Positions 58,608 to 64,000 of a DNA stretch of 64,000 bases are shown here, in pieces. Below the pieces are notes generated by a model that was given only the letters and a program-made list of their open reading frames with translations, did not search any database and had not been told where the DNA came from. The stretch is from JARBUG01 sp035628915 (lineage in GTDB: Bacteria > Bacillota > Sulfobacillia > Symbiobacteriales > Symbiobacteriaceae), in contig DASPIW010000060.1 in NCBI GenBank assembly GCA_035628915.1, positions 3,174-67,173 of the forward strand. Reading direction: 5' to 3'. The position numbers and the translations under genes are program-made. The first letter of the stretch is position 1. Every line of letters begins with the position of its first letter.

Positions 58608-59645
58608 CTACTTCTTGGTCATGAACTGATCCACGTTGTCCTTGGTGATTATGACAACCGGCACCATGAGCGCACGGTCCTTCACCGGAGTCTTGGGATC
58701 GATACCGAGCATCTGCAGGGTGGCGTCCAACCCGAAGACCTTGATGTTGTACAGAACCTGGACAGCAACTGAGCCGTATCCCTTTTCGGCGTCGTACACC
58801 GTGGAGTCAATGACGCCGTCTTTCACAAACTGCAGGGTATCGGGAGCGTCGTCCCAGCCGATGATTTTGATCTTCCCGACCTTGTTGGCCGCCTTTACGG
58901 CCTGTGCCTGGGCGGCGGCGTTGTATGCGTATACCCCAAGGAAAGCATCCAGGTCCGGATGGGCCGCAATGATCTCCTGTGCCTGGGAGGCGGCGGTTGC
59001 CGGATCTTCCTTGTCAACGGCGGTGGTGATGACTTTGATGTCGCTTCCCTTGATGCCGTCCATGAAGCCCTGAATCCGCTCCTTGGCGTTCAGCGCGGTC
59101 ACAGAGCCTACCTGAATCGCCACATTGCCCTTGCCGCCCAGTATTTGCACCATTCGGGCGCCAGCCAGCTTGCCACCCTCGTACGCGCTTGCGCCAATGT
59201 ATAGCAGGCGGCCACTTTCGGGAGCATCGGAGTCGAAGGTAATGACCGGAATGCCTGCGTCTGTTGCCTGCTTCACCACATTGTTAAAGGCGGTGGCGTC
59301 GCTGGCCGCGAAAGCGATTCCATCAACGTTCTGGGAGACATAACTTTGGAAAGTGCTAACTTGCTGCGGCACATCCTCGGTCTGGGGGCTCTGGAAGATG
59401 GCTTCAGCCTGCAGCTTACCAGCGGCCTCCTTCATGCCATCACCAACGTAGTTCCAATACCAGACGGTAGACTTGCCTAGCCCGGCGTAAACCATTTTCT
59501 TATTCCCGGAAGGAGCAGGAGCCTTCGGAGCCGGCCCTGTGCTGGAAGTGCTGTTGCTCGGGGCGCTGGAATTGCACCCGGTAACGAGGAGTACGAGAGC
59601 CGTAGCCAGGGCCAGTACTACCCTATGGAGCGACCTACGAATCAT
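58608..59645 (-). CDS. sugar-binding lipoprotein, RbsB-like
   Basis: From MIRRSLHRVVLALATALVLLVTGC (345 residues) it has a lipobox Cys at about 24 and the type I sugar-binding fold: GKSTVWYWNYVGDGMKEAAGKL, FAASDATAFNNVVKQATDAGIPVITFDSDAP, and the hinge IGWDDAPDTL. Family ligands are ribose, autoinducer-2, rhamnose and other sugars. Follows the permease gene in the operon. Confidence 0.9.
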   Translation of the reverse strand: MIRRSLHRVVLALATALVLLVTGCNSSAPSNSTSSTGPAPKAPAPSGNKKMVYAGLGKSTVWYWNYVGDGMKEAAGKLQAEAIFQSPQTEDVPQQVSTFQSYVSQNVDGIAFAASDATAFNNVVKQATDAGIPVITFDSDAPESGRLLYIGASAYEGGKLAGARMVQILGGKGNVAIQVGSVTALNAKERIQGFMDGIKGSDIKVITTAVDKEDPATAASQAQEIIAAHPDLDAFLGVYAYNAAAQAQAVKAANKVGKIKIIGWDDAPDTLQFVKDGVIDSTVYDAEKGYGSVAVQVLYNIKVFGLDATLQMLGIDPKTPVKDRALMVPVVIITKDNVDQFMTKK

Positions 59646-59740
59646 GAACGAAAGACCCCCCATACAGTCATAGGTTATTGGAGCGCTGGATCACTCGGCG
59701 TCAAGGTAACCACCAAAACCAACCAGGCGCCTCCTTTCCC

Positions 59741-60739
59741 CTAGGTTTTGCGAAACCGTCGCGTACGCAGGACGTCGACTATTACGGCAATCATGATCAC
59801 CGCACCAACTACGATGGACTGGAGATAAGGTGAAACGTTCAAGAGTACCAGCCCGTTGGCAAGCACTGCCATGAACAGGGCGCCCAGAATGGTACCTGAG
59901 ACAGTCCCGCTACCGCCCGCCAGGCTCGTCCCGCCGATTATCACGGCAGCTATGGCGTTCAGTTCCCACCCGCCGGCAGCACCCGGCTGGCCCGCCCCCA
60001 ACCACGAAGCAACCAGAATGCCGGTAATGGCGGCGAGAAGCGATTGCTGCACGTAGGCGTAAGTGAGAACCCCACGAACGTTGATCCCGGAATAGGTTGC
60101 CGCCTCTCGGTTGCCGCCAATGGCGTAGACGTAACGGCCTAGAGGGGTCTGGCTGAGAATAAGCCATGCAAAGATCATCACCAGAATCAGCACGAGCGCC
60201 GAAAGCGGAATGTTCAGCAGCTTCTGCTGCCCGAGCATGCTGAATACCTTTGGTAGGCCGACCACCGGGTAGCCTTGCGTGCTCCAAAGCGCCAGACCTC
60301 GCAGAACGGACATCGATGCCAGAGTCACGATAAACGGCGTGATGTTGAGCCGGGTAATCAACCAGCCGTGAATTACCCCGACCATCAGACCGAACCCCAG
60401 GGTGATGACAATGGCGGCCGTGTAGCCTAGCGATTTCGTGATGAGCGCTACGACCACTCCCGATAGCGCCACCATGGACCCAACGGAAAGATCGATTCCT
60501 GAGGTCAGGATGACCGCGGTCTGCCCGATGGCTAAAATACCGAAGAAAGAAACGTTTAGGGCAATTACCTGCAGGTTGAGTGGCCGCCAGAAGTTGCTGT
60601 TCTTCGTCCCAATGACCAGAGCCAGGGTCACAATTGCCACGACCAGACCGAGGGAGCGCGCCTGGGCAATCTTGCTGAGTAGCGAACGGAAGTTGACATT
60701 CTTCGTGGCAACCGTTGCAGACGGGCCGTTCTGCAGCAT
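59741..60739 (-). CDS. sugar ABC transporter permease, RbsC-like
   Basis: A 332-residue permease from MLQNGPSATVATKNVNFRSL (GGGAGG 7 nt upstream). About ten membrane segments, with the family motifs GQTAVILTSGIDLSVGSMVALSG, the EAA-like region GGNREAATYSGINV and GGTSLAGGSGTVSGTILGALFMAVLANGLVLL. Its start lies 2 nt after the rbsA-like stop. Confidence 0.92.
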   Translation of the reverse strand: MLQNGPSATVATKNVNFRSLLSKIAQARSLGLVVAIVTLALVIGTKNSNFWRPLNLQVIALNVSFFGILAIGQTAVILTSGIDLSVGSMVALSGVVVALITKSLGYTAAIVITLGFGLMVGVIHGWLITRLNITPFIVTLASMSVLRGLALWSTQGYPVVGLPKVFSMLGQQKLLNIPLSALVLILVMIFAWLILSQTPLGRYVYAIGGNREAATYSGINVRGVLTYAYVQQSLLAAITGILVASWLGAGQPGAAGGWELNAIAAVIIGGTSLAGGSGTVSGTILGALFMAVLANGLVLLNVSPYLQSIVVGAVIMIAVIVDVLRTRRFRKT

Positions 60740-60740
60740 T

Positions 60741-62252
60741 CTACATCCTCCCAACTGTAGCGGCTGAGATGACCTGCTCTTGTGTCAAGCCTTCATTGTC
60801 GAGTTCCGAAACGACGCGACCCCCCGCCATGACCAGCACCCGTGTGGACAGGCCCAGAATCTCGGGCAGCTCCGAGGAGACCAGGAGAATGCCCATTCCC
60901 TTCCCTGCCAAATCGTTGATCACGCGGTAGATCTCATGTTTCGCACCCACGTCCACGCCCCGCGTGGGTTCATCCAGAATCAACACTCGGGGCGGGTCTG
61001 AGAGCCATTTACCCAGAACGACCTTCTGCTGATTGCCGCCACTGAGGTACCCCACTGGCTTGCCGATGTCGGGAGGTCGAATGGTCAGGTCGTTTACCTG
61101 GTCCACTGCTGCGCTGCGTAAGATCGTCCAGTTCAGGAGGCCTGAGCGGGTCATTTTCGGCATCCATGGCAGACTGATGTTTTCCATGACCGCCATGTGC
61201 CCGAGGATGCCGTGACTCTTGCGGTCCTCCGGGACCAGGGCGAGGCCTGCCCGAATGGCGTCGCGTGGGGAGCGAATCTTGGTCGCATGTCCGTTGACTA
61301 TGATTCGCCCCGAATCCAATGGCGTGATTCCAAACAGCGCCCGAGTAACATCAGTGCGGCCTGCGCCCACCAGCCCTGCTAATCCGAGGATTTCTCCGGC
61401 CCTCAATTGGAAGCTGACATCCTGGATGATGCCGTTGATCGTCAGGTGTTCCGCCTCCAGCAGTATCGGGCCCATGCTGTGCTTTTCACGGACGAAGTGC
61501 TGGGAGAGAGGGCGCCCGACCATCAGCCGGATCATGGTCTCAATAGTCATTTGCGCCCGTGAAAGATCCCCCACCAGTAGTCCGTCCCGTAGTATGACGG
61601 TTCGGTCCGCGATACGCAGAATCTCTTCCAGCCGGTGTGTGATAAAGAGGATCGCGTGCCCCTGACTGCGCAGCGAAGTCATGATGGCCATTAGGGCTTC
61701 GACTTCGGGCGGAGAGAGCGATGAAGTTGGTTCATCCAGAATCAGCAGCTGGCAGTTTCGAGTCAATGCCTTGGCAATCTCGACCATCTGCTTATTGGCC
61801 TGGTTGAGCGATGCGACCGTCTGGTCCGGTGAGATGGATGCGGCGCCAATCCGTGCCAGGGAGGCCGCGGCTTCGCGTTTGATCAGGCGCTTGTCTAAAG
61901 GTGAAAAGGCCCGTAGTCCCCTCACCCGAACGGGTTCATGCGCCAGGAAAAGATTATCAGCCACGGTTAATTCTGGGATGAGGTTCAACTCCTGGTAAAC
62001 GACACTCACCCCCAACTCGTGAGCCTGCTGCGGGGAGGAAAGATCAGTCCGACGCCCCTTCCAGCTCAGCCAGCCGCTATTGGGTTTGTAAACGCCGGCG
62101 ATGATCTTCATCAGCGTGCTTTTTCCTGCGCCATTCTCCCCTACGATGGCTGTGATCTGCCCGGGCTGAATGGCCAGGCTTATGTCCTGAAGAACCGGCG
62201 GCCCGCCGAAATGCTTGCCGATTCGGTGAAGCTCCAGTAGTGGGCCGTTCAT
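60741..62252 (-). CDS. sugar ABC transporter double ATPase, RbsA-like
   Basis: A 503-residue tandem ATPase from MNGPLLELHRIGKHFGGPPV. The first half has Walker A GENGAGKST, QTVASLNQANKQMVEIAKAL and LILDEPTSSLSPPE. The second half has the degenerate Walker A GLVGAGRTDVTR, the signature YLSGGNQQKVVLGKWL and LILDEPTRGVDVGAKHEIY. Typical of RbsA/MglA. GGAGAGGGG precedes the ATG. First gene of the operon. Confidence 0.93.
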   Translation of the reverse strand: MNGPLLELHRIGKHFGGPPVLQDISLAIQPGQITAIVGENGAGKSTLMKIIAGVYKPNSGWLSWKGRRTDLSSPQQAHELGVSVVYQELNLIPELTVADNLFLAHEPVRVRGLRAFSPLDKRLIKREAAASLARIGAASISPDQTVASLNQANKQMVEIAKALTRNCQLLILDEPTSSLSPPEVEALMAIMTSLRSQGHAILFITHRLEEILRIADRTVILRDGLLVGDLSRAQMTIETMIRLMVGRPLSQHFVREKHSMGPILLEAEHLTINGIIQDVSFQLRAGEILGLAGLVGAGRTDVTRALFGITPLDSGRIIVNGHATKIRSPRDAIRAGLALVPEDRKSHGILGHMAVMENISLPWMPKMTRSGLLNWTILRSAAVDQVNDLTIRPPDIGKPVGYLSGGNQQKVVLGKWLSDPPRVLILDEPTRGVDVGAKHEIYRVINDLAGKGMGILLVSSELPEILGLSTRVLVMAGGRVVSELDNEGLTQEQVISAATVGRM

Positions 62253-62322
62253 GTTTCTCCCCTCTCCGGTGTGATGTCGCAACGCCAGTAGTCACGAGCT
62301 GACTGGGGCATGAGGGGCCAAA

Positions 62323-62332
62323 AAAACGTTTT
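62323..62332 (-). promoter_or_regulatory. LacI-type half-match AAAACGTTTT
   Basis: A 10-bp perfect palindrome with the central CG of LacI/CcpA-type operators, in the leader of the rbsA-like gene, about 130 nt after its promoter. Related to the palindrome at 62582-62593. Confidence 0.5.
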
Positions 62333-62464
62333 ATCAGAAAGCCAAACAAAAAGGCGGTCCTGCCAACTCTTACCTGAAGACGCCTGGACATGCAATATTT
62401 CCCGGTAGGCTTTGTCTCGCAATCGTAAGACCTGCCTGCAAATTCGACATTGGGTTTGTTTTTT

Positions 62465-62494
62465 AAAATAAAATATTGGCGTGTTAGATGTCAA
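62465..62494 (-). promoter_or_regulatory. promoter of the sugar-acid operon
   Basis: Minus-strand TTGACA (62489-62494) with TATTTT (62465-62470) at 18 bp. AT-rich surroundings, about 210 nt before the rbsA-like ATG. Confidence 0.6.
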
Positions 62495-62538
62495 TACATA
62501 TATTTTGATATCATTTCACACTAATGAGTGGTTGGGGC

Positions 62539-62568
62539 TTGAAGTTTCGCGCTGGCCCTATGTATACT
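62539..62568 (+). promoter_or_regulatory. promoter of the LacI-family gene
   Basis: TTGAAG (62539-62544), 18-bp spacer, TATACT (62563-62568), with the palindromic operator starting 13 nt downstream. Confidence 0.65.
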
Positions 62569-62581
62569 CTGCTTAGTCCGA

Positions 62582-62593
62582 TGAAACGTTTCA
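62582..62593 (+). promoter_or_regulatory. operator TGAAACGTTTCA
   Basis: A perfect 12-bp palindrome with a central CG, typical of LacI-family binding sites, placed right after the regulator's transcription start. Suggests autorepression. Confidence 0.7.
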
Positions 62594-62679
62594 CGATGTG
62601 TGATCGGGCCCAGACGGTAGGTGGTACGAGAGTCCTGCTGACTGAGCCGCCTTGTATATGCCGTAAGAGGAGGCATCGG

Positions 62680-63693
62680 ATGGAGGTCACCATTCGCGAC
62701 GTCGCCAAGCGTGCGGGAGTATCTATTGCCACCGTCTCGGTAGTGATAAATAAAACGCGACCGGTCAACGACACGCTCCGGCAGCGTGTTTTCGACGCAA
62801 TTCGAGACCTTGACTATAAACCTAACGTGTTGGCACAGAGTCTGCGGTCTCGGCGCAGTCGACTCCTCGGACTCGTGTTGACCGATATTCGGAACCCCTT
62901 CATGGCCGAGGAGATCGTGGGCCTGGAAGAGGGCGCTGCCAGTCTTGGATACCAGGTGATTATCCACAACACCGGAGAAGTCCCGGAACGGATCGACCAG
63001 GCGTTCCAGGATCTGATGGCCGCTCGGGTGGCCGGGCTGATCATCGCAACTGCGAGGGTAGGTGACCTTTCGCTACTAAAGCAGATACAGGCCCGCAAGA
63101 CGCCTTACGTGTTCATAAACCGAACGCCCCGTCCCGGCATGGACTACTACGTCGGGACGGATAATGTCGCCATCGGCCAGTTGGCCGCCCGGCACCTCCT
63201 ATCGCTGGGTCACCGGAGACTCGCCTGCATTGCAGGTGCATCGTGTCATTCGAGTAGTTGGGAGCGGTATTCCGGGTACCTGGCCGCCCTGACCGAAGCC
63301 GGAGTGGAAGTTCCGAACGATTACGTCCAGTGGACCGACGGGTTCTCCTTGGATGGTGGCCAGATGGCTACCAGGTTGTTGCTGCAACTGCCGGACCCGC
63401 CTACAGCCATCTTCGTGGCCAGCGACATCATGGCCGTGGGGGCCATTCGTGCAATTCAGGAAGCGCATCTCCGAGTACCTGATGACGTTTCGATCGTGGG
63501 CGTGGACAACATTAATCTTTCCGACTGCTTCCTTGTACCGCTCACGACGGTCAACCAACCGAAGCAAGAGATGGGTTCCGAAGCCGCCAAAATGCTTGTA
63601 GGGCGAATTGCAGGGCGAACAGATTACCCTACCTCGGTGATCTTCACCCCGAAGCTGGTTGTTCGGCAAAGCTGCGGTTCTCTGCGCAGGTGA
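62680..63693 (+). CDS. LacI-family transcriptional regulator
   Basis: From MEVTIRDVAKRAGVSIATVS (337 residues; GAGGAGG upstream) it has the LacI HTH with hinge helix (PNVLAQSLRSRRSRLLGLVL). The sugar-binding core follows (DIRNPFMAEEIVGLEEGAASLGYQV, FINRTPRPGMDYYVGTDN, FVASDIMAVGAIRAIQEA, SIVGVDNI). A longer in-frame reading crosses the operator and is rejected. Divergent from the rbsA-like operon, which it probably represses in the absence of its sugar ligand. Confidence 0.92.
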   Translation: MEVTIRDVAKRAGVSIATVSVVINKTRPVNDTLRQRVFDAIRDLDYKPNVLAQSLRSRRSRLLGLVLTDIRNPFMAEEIVGLEEGAASLGYQVIIHNTGEVPERIDQAFQDLMAARVAGLIIATARVGDLSLLKQIQARKTPYVFINRTPRPGMDYYVGTDNVAIGQLAARHLLSLGHRRLACIAGASCHSSSWERYSGYLAALTEAGVEVPNDYVQWTDGFSLDGGQMATRLLLQLPDPPTAIFVASDIMAVGAIRAIQEAHLRVPDDVSIVGVDNINLSDCFLVPLTTVNQPKQEMGSEAAKMLVGRIAGRTDYPTSVIFTPKLVVRQSCGSLRR

Positions 63694-63769
63694 ATGATCC
63701 ACAGGTACCGGCAAAACTTCGCAGTGTTACCCTGTCAAATTCATGATGGGCCCCCAAGGAGTACGGAAA

Positions 63770-63806
63770 ACAGGCCCTGAACCAGCTGCGCCGATTCAGG
63801 ACCTGT
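63770..63806 (+). terminator. hairpin after the LacI-family gene
   Basis: ACAGGCCCTGAA pairs with TTCAGGACCTGT (11 of 12), followed by TCTTG. A weak T-run. The remaining bases to the end of the window contain a minus-strand open frame without recognisable features; I make no call there. Confidence 0.5.
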
Positions 63807-64000
63807 TCTTGTATCAGCTACATGATAGTCATCTACCGCAGCGTCTGTGCCCGTTTGGGCCAGGACCCCTTGAGATCTCCCTCGATCATCTACGTATCTG
63901 TTCCGCTCCATCCCATCTCTAATCACACCCTTGTCTCGCAGGTGGCTCAGCTCGCTACTTGCCACCCGGTACTTCTTGCGAAGCAGACTTCCCGTCTCAT

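Noticed and set aside
63741..64000. Minus-strand frame open to the window end
   Set aside because: Overlaps the hairpin after the LacI-family gene and shows no domain or codon signature; could be a gene end but cannot be supported from this window.

Overview
The window looks like chromosomal DNA of a high-GC, Gram-positive, probably thermophilic member of the Firmicutes close to Symbiobacterium. That is inferred from gene order and protein style, not from a database search. The gene order tRNA-rpmG-secE-nusG-rplK-rplA-rplJ-rplL-rpoB-rpoC-L7Ae-rpsL-rpsG-fusA-tuf-rpsJ is the Bacillus/Clostridium one. GC is high, GTG and TTG starts are frequent, GGAGG ribosome sites are strong, and the proteins are Firmicutes-like.

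Region 1 (1-25200, nearly all minus strand) is the transcription/translation core. It is broken in unusual ways. A methyltransferase of the YbxB type, an MFS transporter and a large lipoprotein lie between rpoC and the str operon. rpoB has its own promoter and a leader of about 340 nt. rplJL is separated from rplKA by a 49-codon gene, an AT-rich stretch, an HTH-TPR regulator and an NTF2-like gene. Between rpoC and the lipoprotein lies a 272-bp multi-arm foldback sequence flanked by two related terminator hairpins. tRNA-Trp, initiator tRNA-Met and rpmG, none of which shows up as a long ORF, are annotated here.

Region 2 (25200-42300) is metabolic. It holds an S9 peptidase, a TipA-like MerR regulator with a 19-bp-spacer promoter, azlCD, and a ten-gene minus-strand operon. 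The operon combines a KAS III-like enzyme, a CoA-transferase, an alpha/beta hydrolase, a 63-residue orphan and an SDR with a complete livJHMGF-type ABC importer, which suggests uptake and CoA-dependent breakdown of an organic acid. A Nudix/SDR pair, a LysR/LysE divergent pair and a second hydrolase follow.

Region 3 (42300-54300) holds a large MalT/SARP-like regulator, an MFS exporter and two tandem small Cys4 proteins, each followed by the same RNA-like motif ending in a terminator. Next comes an electron-transfer operon: a Tat four-cluster ferredoxin, an NrfD-like membrane protein, an 18-haem cytochrome c and a secreted FN3/copper-amine-oxidase-like protein. No catalytic reductase is present, so this looks like a quinol-to-extracellular electron conduit. 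A zinc-ribbon membrane protein and an unknown protein follow.

Region 4 (54300-64000) holds glutamate dehydrogenase, then a sugar or sugar-acid operon (rbsA-C-B-like importer, UlaG-like lactonase, SDR, 3-hydroxyisobutyrate-dehydrogenase-family reductase). A divergent LacI-family regulator carries palindromic operators on both sides.
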